Assembly: GCA_026707325.1 (NCBI GenBank)
Contig: JAPOXA010000110.1
Coordinates: 1 to 64,000 of the forward strand
Source: Acidobacteriota bacterium
GTDB lineage: Bacteria > Acidobacteriota > Thermoanaerobaculia > Multivoradales > Multivoraceae
Direction of reading: 5' to 3'
Length of the DNA stretch: 64,000 nucleotides
The notes under the pieces were generated by a model. The model was not told the DNA's origin. It worked only from the letters and a program-made list of their open reading frames with translations, and searched no databases. Within the stretch, counting starts at the first letter, position 1; each line of letters opens with the position of its first letter. Position numbers and translations under genes: made by a program. Of this stretch, positions 1 through 9,121 are shown piece by piece.

Positions 1-122
1 CTCAGCGACTGCCTGCCGACTACCGCTCAACACCACTTCCACCACGGGCTGCTAGGGCGCGCGACCGGTTGCTTGTGACCGGAGTAGACCCGGCTTCAGA
101 GTTCCTCGACGACCTCGCGTGA
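1..122 (+). CDS. C-terminal fragment of a possible SF1 (UvrD-like) helicase, truncated by window edge
   Basis: Open frame from base 3 to TGA at 120-122 ending ...RAARARDRLLVTGVDPASEFLDDLA, resembling the motif VI/C-terminus of UvrD-like helicases (TRARDRLLVTGV-PASEFL-DL). The motif VI Thr is not present as read, so frame disruption is possible. Confidence 0.35.
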   Translation, partial: QRLPADYRSTPLPPRAARARDRLLVTGVDPASEFLDDLA

Positions 123-160
123 GGCGCAGAGAAAGCTCCCGGTTGTAGGCTGTCGTGGTC

Positions 161-1258
161 ATGGCCGCGATCAGCAGTCTCAGCATCGAGGGGTTCAAGA
201 GCTTCCGACGTCTGGAGCGCCTGGAGCTAGGCCCGCTGAACGTCCTGATTGGCGCCAACGGTTCTGGGAAGTCGAACTTCCTGGCTGCCTTCGAGTTGCT
301 GGCGAAGGCTTGCTCCGCTCGACAGATCGCCTTCCATGTAGGGGAAGCGGCCGGTGCAGACCGCCTGTTGCACTACGGCCCCAAGGTGACCCGGAGCATC
401 CGTTTCAAGGTCAACTTCGTGGACGGACAGGCCGACTTCACGCTTCTTCTTCGGCACGCCGCAGAGAACACCCTCCATTCCGGTCTGCAGATCGAGACCG
501 ACGGTTTGCCGGCGAACTACGCCGAACAGTTCGAGCCGGAGCCAGGTCTGGCGCCGGCGGTTGAGTTCCTTCGTCCGAGGCTGGATGGTTGGCGGGCGTA
601 CCACTTTGCCGACACAGGTCGGACCTCGCGCATGAAGGGGGCACCGGAGGTGGACGACAACCGGCATCTACGGCCAGACGGCGCCAATCTGGCCGCCTAT
701 CTCTACCTCCTGCGCGCCAGGAACAAGAGGGCTTACTCGCAGATCCGCCGTACCGTCCAGTTGGCCGCCCCTTTCTTCGAGGACTTCGTTCTCAAGCCGC
801 GGTCTCTGTGCCCCGACACCATCCAACTCGAGTGGCGGCATCGTCACTCGGATGCCCACTTCGGCACCTCCTCGCTGTCGGACGGCACCCTGCGGTTCAT
901 GGCCCTTGCGACACTGCTCCTACAGCCTGTCGCGATGCGGCCCAAGGTGATCCTGATCGATGAACCGGAACTGGGCCTCCATCCCTATGCGGTGACGCTC
1001 CTGGCGGCCATGCTCCGGGAGGCGTCGGTGGACTCGCAGATCATCGTAGCGACCCAGTCCCCGCTTCTTCTTGATCACTTCGAACCGGAGGAGGTTCTGG
1101 TGACCGACCGGCAGGAGGGCGCCACGACCGTCCGAAGGCTCAGCGCCGAGACTCTCCGGGTGTGGTTGGAGGACTACAGCCTCGGTGAACTCTGGCAGAA
1201 GAACGAGTTTAGCGGCCGGCCCGCGCCCGAGATCGTCGGCGGAAGATCGCCCGCGTGA
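161..1258 (+). CDS. AAA/ABC-type ATPase (RecF/OLD-like, AAA_21-type)
   Basis: N-terminal GANGSGKSN Walker A, C-terminal VILIDEPELGLHP Walker B, LSDGTLRFMAL signature-like segment. ATG at 161 (track start is GTG 155). Confidence 0.85.
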   Translation: MAAISSLSIEGFKSFRRLERLELGPLNVLIGANGSGKSNFLAAFELLAKACSARQIAFHVGEAAGADRLLHYGPKVTRSIRFKVNFVDGQADFTLLLRHAAENTLHSGLQIETDGLPANYAEQFEPEPGLAPAVEFLRPRLDGWRAYHFADTGRTSRMKGAPEVDDNRHLRPDGANLAAYLYLLRARNKRAYSQIRRTVQLAAPFFEDFVLKPRSLCPDTIQLEWRHRHSDAHFGTSSLSDGTLRFMALATLLLQPVAMRPKVILIDEPELGLHPYAVTLLAAMLREASVDSQIIVATQSPLLLDHFEPEEVLVTDRQEGATTVRRLSAETLRVWLEDYSLGELWQKNEFSGRPAPEIVGGRSPA

Positions 1259-1974
1259 CACGGCTACTGGTCCTCGTGGAGGGGCCGACCGAAGAGAACT
1301 TCGTCAACCGCCTGCTCAGTCCTCATCTCGGGCGCCACGGCGTCTGGGCCTCCGCCCGGCTGATGGGGCGTGCCAGGCCGCGAGCGCGGCGCGGCGGCAT
1401 CGTCGGCTGGCCGCAGGCGCGCCGCGAGATCGCCCACCATTTGAAGGAGGATCGCGAGCGGTGCGTGACGACGATGGTGGACTACTACGGGTTGCCCCAA
1501 GAGGGTACGACTGCTTGGCCCAGCCGGGCGCAAGCCGCGACCGCTCGAGTCGTCTCCGAACGACCGGTCGTCGTCGAGACGGCGATGCATCGAGACGTCA
1601 GCAGGGACATGGGTTCCGGTTTCCTCGCCTCGCGTTTCGTGCCGTTCGTGATGTTCCACGAGTTCGAGGCGTTGTTGTTCAGTGACTGCAGCGCCTTCGC
1701 GGCGGCGATCGGTCGGCCGGCCTTGGCGACGGACTTCCAGAAGATCCGCGACCAGTTATCGAGCCCCGAGGAGATCAACGACTCGAAGAACACGGCACCG
1801 TCGAAACGAGTAAGCGCACTGGTAAGGGGCTACTCGAAGCCACGTATGGGACAGCTTGCTGCCAACGCGATCGGCTTGGACGCGATGCTCTTGCAGTGCG
1901 CGTGTTTCGAAGACTGGCTGGGCCAGCTTGAACGGCTGCCCGGCGGAGGGGCGAGCCGCCAAGGCAACCCGTAG
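1255..1974 (+). CDS. DUF4276 family protein (TOPRIM-like)
   Basis: LLVLVEGPTEENFVNRLLSPHL N-terminus; GTG start overlaps the ATPase stop (GTGA). Confidence 0.8.
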   Translation: MTRLLVLVEGPTEENFVNRLLSPHLGRHGVWASARLMGRARPRARRGGIVGWPQARREIAHHLKEDRERCVTTMVDYYGLPQEGTTAWPSRAQAATARVVSERPVVVETAMHRDVSRDMGSGFLASRFVPFVMFHEFEALLFSDCSAFAAAIGRPALATDFQKIRDQLSSPEEINDSKNTAPSKRVSALVRGYSKPRMGQLAANAIGLDAMLLQCACFEDWLGQLERLPGGGASRQGNP

Positions 1975-2094
1975 AGGCCTTCAAGGAGATCGGTGGTCGC
2001 TCTGCACGCCGGGTCTGACGTAAGCTCGCCGCCGCCCCGCGGCCGGACGAGTGAGCGTAGTTCGCGTGCCGGCCTGACTCAAGGGAGTACATTC

Positions 2095-2514
2095 ATGGCG
2101 CTCAGCACCTATCTGACCTTCGACGGCAACTGCCGGGAGGCATTCGAGTTCTACCGGTCCGTCTTCGGCGGGGAGTTCTCGGACTTCAACACCTTCGGCG
2201 AAGGCCCGGAGGGGCTGCCGCTCGCCGAGGGTCAGGAGGAGCAGATCATGCACGTGTCCCTGCCGGTCGGCGACAGCGTGCTGATGGGGAGCGACAGCAC
2301 GACGTTCGGCCCGCCGCTCGAGGTCGGCAACAACTTCTCGATCTCGGTGGAGGCCGAGAGCCGGGAACGGGCCGACGAACTGATCGCGAAGCTGTCGGAC
2401 GGCGGCGTGGTGACGCTGCCGATGGAGGACCAGTTCTGGGGCGCCTACTTCGGCATGTGCGCCGACCGCTTCGGCGTCAACTGGATGCTGGTCTACGCAC
2501 CGCCGCAGGAGTAG
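2095..2514 (+). CDS. VOC/PhnB-like glyoxalase-fold protein
   Basis: MALSTYLTFDGNCREAFEFYRSVFGGEF...; internal ATG at 2095 preferred over track start. Confidence 0.85.
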   Translation: MALSTYLTFDGNCREAFEFYRSVFGGEFSDFNTFGEGPEGLPLAEGQEEQIMHVSLPVGDSVLMGSDSTTFGPPLEVGNNFSISVEAESRERADELIAKLSDGGVVTLPMEDQFWGAYFGMCADRFGVNWMLVYAPPQE

Positions 2515-2562
2515 CCGGGAAGCACGGCTTCCACTACCGGGGAGTTTCGAGGAGCCATCACG

Positions 2563-3663
2563 ATGACCGCCATTTCTGCACACGACGGCCCGGTCGCCGT
2601 CACCGGTGTTTCCGGTTTCACCGGCGGCCACATGGTGCGCGAACTCGTCCTCCAGGGTTACACGGTCCGGGCCTGCCTGCGCAACGCCGATTCCTGGCGC
2701 GGCCGGGACTGCGTCGAGTACCTGAACCGGCTGCCCAATGTCGAGATCGTGGACGGTTGCGACCTGTTCGTGCCGGGCTCGTACGACGAGGCGTTCGCGG
2801 GATGCTCGGGCGTGTTCCACGTGGCCGCGGTGCTCGGCAACTCGGCCGACGGCAAGTCGCAGCCGCTCGGCTCCGGCAACGTCTCGACGGACGTCTACGA
2901 GGGCGGCATGGCCGGGACGCGGAACGTCATCGACGCGGTCAACCGGAGCGGCAGCGTGAAGCGCGTCGTCTACACGAGTTCCCTGGCGGCCGTCGCGGGC
3001 CTGGGGGCGCCGGCGATGCCTCCGGGCTACGCGTGGACGGAGACGGACTGGGCTTCCGGTAACTTCCCGGAGGAAGTCTGGAACCACCTGCGGATGTCCT
3101 ATGCCCGCAGCAAGGTGGACACGGAGCATCTGCTGAATCAGGCCGCCGACGACAGCGGCGGCCGCTGGGACGTGGTCACGCTGAACCCGGCGATGATCTG
3201 CGGGCCGATCCTGTTCAAGGCCCAGGTCGGCCAGTGGATCGAGCAGATCGGCCGGCTCGCCGCGGGACAGGCGACGTCGTGGCCGACGCCGTACGACATG
3301 TACTACAACATCATCGACGTGCGTGACCTGGTGAAGGCGGAGCGCCTGGCGGCCGAGTCGAACGTCGATCACCGGGCCACGAACGGCGGCAGCCGCTACC
3401 TCCTCCACGGCAGCGGTGGGCGTTCCGCTCTCCGGCTCGGCACGGAAGTTCGCGGGATCATCCAGGAGCTCTTCCCGGGCTTCGTGGTGGGCGAAGCGGA
3501 AGTTCCTGAGGGCGGCACGCCACCCCCGGCGGCGATCAACCACAGCAAGAAGGCGGTGTCCGTGCTGGGCGCCACCCTCCGCCCGGTTGAGGACACGATC
3601 CAGGCGGTCGTCGAGACCTCCATCGAGCTCGGCGTGATCGAGCCGCGGCTCAAGAGCCGCTGA
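2563..3663 (+). CDS. NAD-dependent epimerase/dehydratase (extended SDR)
   Basis: VTGVSGFTGGHMVREL nucleotide-binding motif, YxxxK-like MSYARSK; SD ggagc upstream. Confidence 0.85.
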   Translation: MTAISAHDGPVAVTGVSGFTGGHMVRELVLQGYTVRACLRNADSWRGRDCVEYLNRLPNVEIVDGCDLFVPGSYDEAFAGCSGVFHVAAVLGNSADGKSQPLGSGNVSTDVYEGGMAGTRNVIDAVNRSGSVKRVVYTSSLAAVAGLGAPAMPPGYAWTETDWASGNFPEEVWNHLRMSYARSKVDTEHLLNQAADDSGGRWDVVTLNPAMICGPILFKAQVGQWIEQIGRLAAGQATSWPTPYDMYYNIIDVRDLVKAERLAAESNVDHRATNGGSRYLLHGSGGRSALRLGTEVRGIIQELFPGFVVGEAEVPEGGTPPPAAINHSKKAVSVLGATLRPVEDTIQAVVETSIELGVIEPRLKSR

Positions 3664-3676
3664 CAACGACCCGGCG

Positions 3677-5095
3677 GTGGACGGCTGCCGGACGGCTTCG
3701 GCTCGGAGAGGTTCGAGGGTGGCTTTCGCCACGCTGCTCCTGCGGGCGGCTCTCGCCACCCTGGCCATGGGCGTTCCGCTTGCCGCCGACGACCCGAACC
3801 CGGCGCGCAACCGCGTGGCGGAGGCCGCGGATCTTCCGGTGTTCTGGGATGTCGCGTCCGGCGAGGGCATTCTGTGGTCAGCCAACCTCGGCAAGACGAC
3901 CTACGGCGGCCCGACGATCGCGGGCGATCTCATCGTTGTCGGCACGAACAACGAACAGCCACGCGATCCGGCGGTGACCGGCGACCGCGGAGTCGTGATG
4001 GCCTTCGACCATCGTGACGGCGGTTTCCGCTGGCAGATCGTTCACGAGAAGCTCGAGACCGGGGACGCGAACGACTGGCCGCTCCAGGGCGTGTGTTCGA
4101 CGCCGTCGTTCGATGGCGAGCGGCTCTACTACGTTTCGAACCGGGGGGAGATCGTGGCCGCGGATCGCGCCGGCAACGTCTCCTGGTCGTTCGACATGGT
4201 CACGGAGTGGGGAGTGTTCCCGAAGCACATGGCGGCGTCGACGCCGCTCGCCATAGGCGATCTGGTCTTCGTGTCGACCAGCAACGGGATCACGGACGAC
4301 GGCCGGGTGCCGGCGGCCGGGGCGCCGAGCTTCGCGGCCTTCGAGCGTGCGACGGGGCGTCCCGTCTGGCGCGACGGCAGCCCCGGCGCGGCCCTCGTGG
4401 ACGGACAGTGGGGGAGCCCTTCGTACGGGCGCGTCGGCGGCCGGGACCAGGTCGTTTTCCCGGGCGGCGACGGCTGGCTCTACGGCTTCGAGCCCTCGAC
4501 GGGACGGGCGCTGTGGCGGTTCGACGGCAACTCGGCGCTCGGTGCCGAGGAGGTCGGCCGTGCGCAGTTCATGAATGCGTTCGTGGCGACGCCGGTACTT
4601 CACGAGGGCGTGGTCTTCGCCGCCGTGGGGCGGGACCCGGAGGTCTCCCTGCGGCCGGGCGTCGTCTGGGCAGTCGACGCGGGCGGCCGCGGCGACGTGA
4701 CCTCGACCGGCGTCCGCTGGCGCTTCCAGGACCCGGATCTCGGCCGTGCGATCGCCACGGCGGCGGTGGCGGACGGCATCGTCTACGCCGCGGATCTCAA
4801 CGGCTTCCTGTTCGCGATAGACGCTTCGACGGGAGAGAAGCTCTGGACCTACGACGCGCTGGCGCCGTTCTGGAGCTCGCCCCTGGTCGCCGACGGCAAG
4901 GTGTACGTCGCCGACACGGAGGGCGATATCGCGGTGCTGAGGCATGGCCGAACGCTCGAGGTTCTGGCCGAAATCTCGATGCCGCGGCCGGTGTACACTT
5001 CGCCGTCCACGGATGGCTCGGTCGTCTATCTGGCGACCAGCGAAACACTGTACGCGCTGGTTGCCCGGGCATCGGGCGGCGGCGCGGACGCCTGA
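3677..5095 (+). CDS. PQQ-like beta-propeller repeat protein, exported
   Basis: Signal peptide-like N-terminus and repeated blade motifs (ATGRPVWR, STGRALWRF, STGEKLWTYDA). Confidence 0.8.
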   Translation: MDGCRTASARRGSRVAFATLLLRAALATLAMGVPLAADDPNPARNRVAEAADLPVFWDVASGEGILWSANLGKTTYGGPTIAGDLIVVGTNNEQPRDPAVTGDRGVVMAFDHRDGGFRWQIVHEKLETGDANDWPLQGVCSTPSFDGERLYYVSNRGEIVAADRAGNVSWSFDMVTEWGVFPKHMAASTPLAIGDLVFVSTSNGITDDGRVPAAGAPSFAAFERATGRPVWRDGSPGAALVDGQWGSPSYGRVGGRDQVVFPGGDGWLYGFEPSTGRALWRFDGNSALGAEEVGRAQFMNAFVATPVLHEGVVFAAVGRDPEVSLRPGVVWAVDAGGRGDVTSTGVRWRFQDPDLGRAIATAAVADGIVYAADLNGFLFAIDASTGEKLWTYDALAPFWSSPLVADGKVYVADTEGDIAVLRHGRTLEVLAEISMPRPVYTSPSTDGSVVYLATSETLYALVARASGGGADA

Positions 5096-5131
5096 CAGCG
5101 ACGGACCCCCTGACAGCCACGGACCAAGCTC

Positions 5132-6571
5132 ATGAAGACCCGAATCTCCCTTTCCTTCCTACTCGTCCTGGCGTCCCTGGTGGCGGGCGCCGCGGTCGCC
5201 GCGGCGAACGAACCGCCGGCAATGTTCGGCAACACGCCGGCCCGGAACATGGTGTCCGACGCCAGCAACCTGCCCACCGAATGGGACGTCCGATCCGGCG
5301 AGAACATCGTCTGGCGGGCCAAGGTGGGTTCGCAGACCTACGCCGGCCCCGTGATCCACGGCGGTCGGGTGTACGCCGGCACGAACAACGAGGGGCTTCG
5401 CCGTCCGGGCATCGAGGGCGACAAGGGTGTCCTCATCGCGCTCGACAAGGAGACGGGCGCCCTTCTCTGGCAGGCCACGCACGACAAGCTGGGGGCCGGG
5501 AGAGTCAACGACTGGCCGCTCCAGGGCATCTGTTCGACGCCGTACGTGGAGGACGAACGGGTCTACTACGTGTCCAACCGGGCCACGGTCGTGGCCGTCG
5601 ACGTGGACGGCTTCCGCGACGGCGTGAACGACGGCATGACGGACGAGCAGTACAGGCAGGAACTCGATGCCGACATCGTGTGGGAGTACGACATGATCGG
5701 CGAACTCGACGTGTTCCCGCACAACCTGGCTGCCGGTTCGCCCCTGGTCATCGGAGACCTCCTGTTCACCGTCACCGGCGCCGGCGTAGACGAGGGGCAC
5801 ATCAACCTGCCCTCGCCGGCCTCGCCGGCCTTCATCGCGCTGAACAAGAACACGGGCGAACTGGTCTGGGAGAGCCTCGACAGCAGCGACGCGGTTCTTC
5901 ACGGCTCCTGGTCGAACCCGGGCTACGGAGTGGTCGACGGCCAGCCGCAGATCGCCTTTCCGGGCGGCGACGGTTGGCTCTACACCTACGAGCCGGCGAC
6001 CGGCAACCTGCTGTGGAAGTTCGACCTGAACCCCAAGGACTCGATCTGGGAACTCGGCGGCGCCGGCACCCGCAACAACATCATCTCGACGCCGGTCTTC
6101 TACAACAACCGCTTCTACCTCGGAGTCGGCCAGGACCCCGAGCATGGAGAAGGCCCCGGCCACTTCTACGCCATGGACGCCAACGTCGAAGGCGACGCGA
6201 CCGGCAGCGCCGCCGTCTGGCACTTCGGCAACGAGGACTTCAACCGGACGATCTCGACGGCGGCGATCTCCGACGGCCTGCTCTACATCCCCGATCTGAG
6301 CGGCTTCCTCTACGTCCTGGACGTGGAGACCGGTGAGCATCTCTGGACGCACGACACCTTCGCGGCGGTCTGGGGTTCGGCGTTCGTGGCGGACGGCAAG
6401 GTCTACCTTGGCGACGAGGACGGGGACATCGTCGTGCTCGAAGCGGGACGCGAAGAGAAGGTGATCGCGGAGCAGAACATGGGCTCGGCGGTGTACACGA
6501 CGCCGGTCGCGGAGGACGGGAGAATCTACGTGGCGACACGCTCGGACGTGTTCGCGATCGGTTCCGACTGA
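5132..6571 (+). CDS. PQQ-like beta-propeller repeat protein, exported
   Basis: Signal peptide, repeated blade motifs (ETGALLWQ, NTGELVWE, ATGNLLWKF, ETGEHLWTHD); paralogue of the upstream gene. Confidence 0.85.
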   Translation: MKTRISLSFLLVLASLVAGAAVAAANEPPAMFGNTPARNMVSDASNLPTEWDVRSGENIVWRAKVGSQTYAGPVIHGGRVYAGTNNEGLRRPGIEGDKGVLIALDKETGALLWQATHDKLGAGRVNDWPLQGICSTPYVEDERVYYVSNRATVVAVDVDGFRDGVNDGMTDEQYRQELDADIVWEYDMIGELDVFPHNLAAGSPLVIGDLLFTVTGAGVDEGHINLPSPASPAFIALNKNTGELVWESLDSSDAVLHGSWSNPGYGVVDGQPQIAFPGGDGWLYTYEPATGNLLWKFDLNPKDSIWELGGAGTRNNIISTPVFYNNRFYLGVGQDPEHGEGPGHFYAMDANVEGDATGSAAVWHFGNEDFNRTISTAAISDGLLYIPDLSGFLYVLDVETGEHLWTHDTFAAVWGSAFVADGKVYLGDEDGDIVVLEAGREEKVIAEQNMGSAVYTTPVAEDGRIYVATRSDVFAIGSD

Positions 6572-6594
6572 GGCGCCTTCGCGCTCCCCGGGTC

Positions 6595-7827
6595 GTGGCG
6601 ATCAAGCGAGGCCAGCGACCGCTGAAAGCGGGCGACTCCTGGAGCATCGACACCGCGCCGGGGCGGGTGCTCTACGGCGCGGGCGTCATCGACCTCGTCG
6701 GCGAGGTCGTGCGGGAACTCGGCGGCCGGCGGGTGCTGGTGGTCACCGATCCGGGAGTCGCCGCCGCCGGCCACGTGCATCGTGCCTCCGTTTCCCTTCG
6801 CGAAGCCGGTCTCGAGCTTGCCGTCTTCTACGGCGTTGGTGAGAACCCGGGCGAGCGCCACGTGGCGGCCGCGGCGTCTGCGGCACGGGTCCACGAGGCC
6901 GACTTCCTGATCGGCCTGGGCGGCGGTTCGGCGATGGACTGCGCCAAGGGCGCGAACTTCGTGTTCACGAACGGCGGCCGGATGGAGGACTACTGGGGCT
7001 TCGGCAAGGCCAGCCGGCCGATGCTGCCTTCGATCGGGGTTCCATGCACCGCGGGGACCGGCAGCGAGGCGCAGTCGTTTGCCGTGATCTCGCGCGAGGA
7101 CGACCACCGGAAGATGGCCTGCGGTGACCCGAAGGCACGGTTCCTGGCCACCCTGCTCGATCCGGAACTGGTCCGCACGGCGCCGGCCCGCGTCATGGCC
7201 GCCACGGGTCTGGACGCCTTCTCCCACGCGATGGAGAGCTTCGTGGCGACCGCGGCCAACCCCTATTCGCGGATGTTCGCCTCGGAGGGTTTCCGCCGGC
7301 TTCTGCGCGGCTTCGAGGTGGTCGTCGAAGTTCAGTGCCCCGACTCCCGGGCGGGCTCGAAGCCCAAACCGAAGACGGACGCGGAGATCAACGAGTCGTG
7401 GGGCGACATGCTGTTGGGAGCGCACCTTGCCGGGGCGGCGATCGAGGCGTCGATGCTGGGAGCCGCCCACGGCTTGGCGAATCCGCTGACCGCTCGCTAC
7501 GACATCACGCATGGCGTGGCCGTTGCGGTCATGCTGGATCACGTGGTTCGCTACAACGGCGAGACCGGCGACACGGGCTACAGGGGCCTCGTCCGCCTGC
7601 TCGGCGGCGAAGGAACGCATGACGGGTCAGCGAGTACGCGGCTTGCCGATTCCTGGACCGGTCTTCGCCGCAGCGCCGGAGTGGCAGGGCGCCTGCGGGA
7701 TCTGGGTGTCGAAGAGGCGGATCTCGAGGTGCTGGCGACCCAGGCGTCCAAGCAGTGGACGGCTCAGTTCAATCCGCGCGCCGTGAATGCCTCCGATATG
7801 CTGAGCCTCTACGAGGCGGCCTTCTGA
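6595..7827 (+). CDS. Iron-containing alcohol dehydrogenase
   Basis: GGGSAMDCAKGANFV, PCTAGTGSEAQSFAVI, HAMESF, AAHGLANPLTARYDITHG family motifs; GTG start. Confidence 0.9.
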   Translation: MAIKRGQRPLKAGDSWSIDTAPGRVLYGAGVIDLVGEVVRELGGRRVLVVTDPGVAAAGHVHRASVSLREAGLELAVFYGVGENPGERHVAAAASAARVHEADFLIGLGGGSAMDCAKGANFVFTNGGRMEDYWGFGKASRPMLPSIGVPCTAGTGSEAQSFAVISREDDHRKMACGDPKARFLATLLDPELVRTAPARVMAATGLDAFSHAMESFVATAANPYSRMFASEGFRRLLRGFEVVVEVQCPDSRAGSKPKPKTDAEINESWGDMLLGAHLAGAAIEASMLGAAHGLANPLTARYDITHGVAVAVMLDHVVRYNGETGDTGYRGLVRLLGGEGTHDGSASTRLADSWTGLRRSAGVAGRLRDLGVEEADLEVLATQASKQWTAQFNPRAVNASDMLSLYEAAF

Positions 7828-7880
7828 CGGGTACGGAACCGGTTCGCCTCGAGCCGCCGATCACTGTCCTGGTAACTGCC

Positions 7881-9110
7881 ATGTTTGAGTTCGTTCAGCT
7901 TCGAAACCTCCGGCGCCGCAAAGCGGTGAAACGGGCGCTTCCGCGGCCGTTGGAGAATCTGGCGGCGGTCGCGGTCCTGCTGCTTTTCGGACTCGTGGCC
8001 GCCGGAACCGTGGCGAAGGCTGGAGACCGCGCGAATCCGGATCCGGCTGCGAAGAGCGACCTGTTCCGGCCGTCCGCCGACGCCTGGCCGGTGTTTCGGG
8101 GCAACTTGCTCGGCACCGGCGTTGCCGGCACGACGCTGCCGGAGAACCCGAAGCTCCTGTGGACCTTCGACACGGAGAGCGAGATCGAGGGCACGGCGGC
8201 GATCGCCGGCGGCGTCGTCTACTTCGGCGACTACGAGGGCCGGGTCTACGCGCTGACCCTTGCCGACGGCAAGGAGCTCTGGCGGTTCGACGCCGGCACG
8301 CCCATCAAGGCGCCCGTGTCCGTGTTCGACGACGTGGTCTACGTCGGCGACGAGTACGGCTACGTCTACGCACTGGACGCCGGCAGCGGCGAGCAGAAGT
8401 GGAAGTTCGAGACGCTTGGGGAGATCTACGCCGGCGTATCTCTCCATGAAGACCGGTTGCTTGTCGGTTCCTACGACAATTCGCTCTACTGCCTCGATCG
8501 GGCGAGTGGCGAGAAGGTCTGGCAGGTGGAGACGGAAGGCTACGTCCATGGCACGCCGGCGGTGGCCGACGGGCTGACCACGGTCTCCGGCTGCGACGGC
8601 TTCATGTGGCTGATCGACATAGAGACGGGTGAGACGGTTCAGAAGATCGACCTTCGCGGGCAGGCGGCCTCGAGCCCGGCGGTGGTCGGCGACATGGCGT
8701 ACGTCGCCACGTACGAGAACGAAGTGCTGGGTATCGACCTCGCGAAACGCCAGGTCGCCTGGGCCTACGAGCACGAGATCCGGAAGTTCCCCTTCTACGC
8801 CTCGGCCGCGGCCGACGATGAGATCGTCGTCATCGGCGGACGCGACAAGATCGTCCACGCCCTCGACCCGGCGACGGGCGAGCGGAAGTGGGAGTGGAAC
8901 AGCGGCGCGCGGCTCGACTCATCGCCGGTCATCGTGGGCGATCGGGTCTTCCTGGGCTCCAAGCGTGGCCCGCTGCTCGCGCTGCACAAGGCAACGGGAG
9001 AGCCCGTCTGGGAGTTCGACACCGGTTCGGCGATCATGGCCTCGCCGGCGGTGGCCTCCGAGCGGCTGGTCATCGGCAGCCTGGACGGCATCCTGTACTG
9101 CTTCGGGTAA
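7881..9110 (+). CDS. PQQ-like beta-propeller repeat protein
   Basis: Repeated blades (ADGKELWRFDAGTPIKAPVSV, GSGEQKWKFETLG, ASGEKVWQVETEG, ATGEPVWEFDTGS); ATG 7881. Confidence 0.85.
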   Translation: MFEFVQLRNLRRRKAVKRALPRPLENLAAVAVLLLFGLVAAGTVAKAGDRANPDPAAKSDLFRPSADAWPVFRGNLLGTGVAGTTLPENPKLLWTFDTESEIEGTAAIAGGVVYFGDYEGRVYALTLADGKELWRFDAGTPIKAPVSVFDDVVYVGDEYGYVYALDAGSGEQKWKFETLGEIYAGVSLHEDRLLVGSYDNSLYCLDRASGEKVWQVETEGYVHGTPAVADGLTTVSGCDGFMWLIDIETGETVQKIDLRGQAASSPAVVGDMAYVATYENEVLGIDLAKRQVAWAYEHEIRKFPFYASAAADDEIVVIGGRDKIVHALDPATGERKWEWNSGARLDSSPVIVGDRVFLGSKRGPLLALHKATGEPVWEFDTGSAIMASPAVASERLVIGSLDGILYCFG

Positions 9111-9121
9111 GGCGCCGCGGA

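Noticed and set aside
1981-3894. 637-aa minus-strand ORF
   Set aside because: Antisense to well-supported PhnB-like and epimerase genes; low-complexity Arg/His/Pro-rich translation typical of GC-rich shadow ORFs.
4093-6336. 747-aa plus-strand ORF spanning two propeller genes
   Set aside because: Out of frame with both propeller proteins; Arg/Gly-rich nonsense composition, no recognisable domain.
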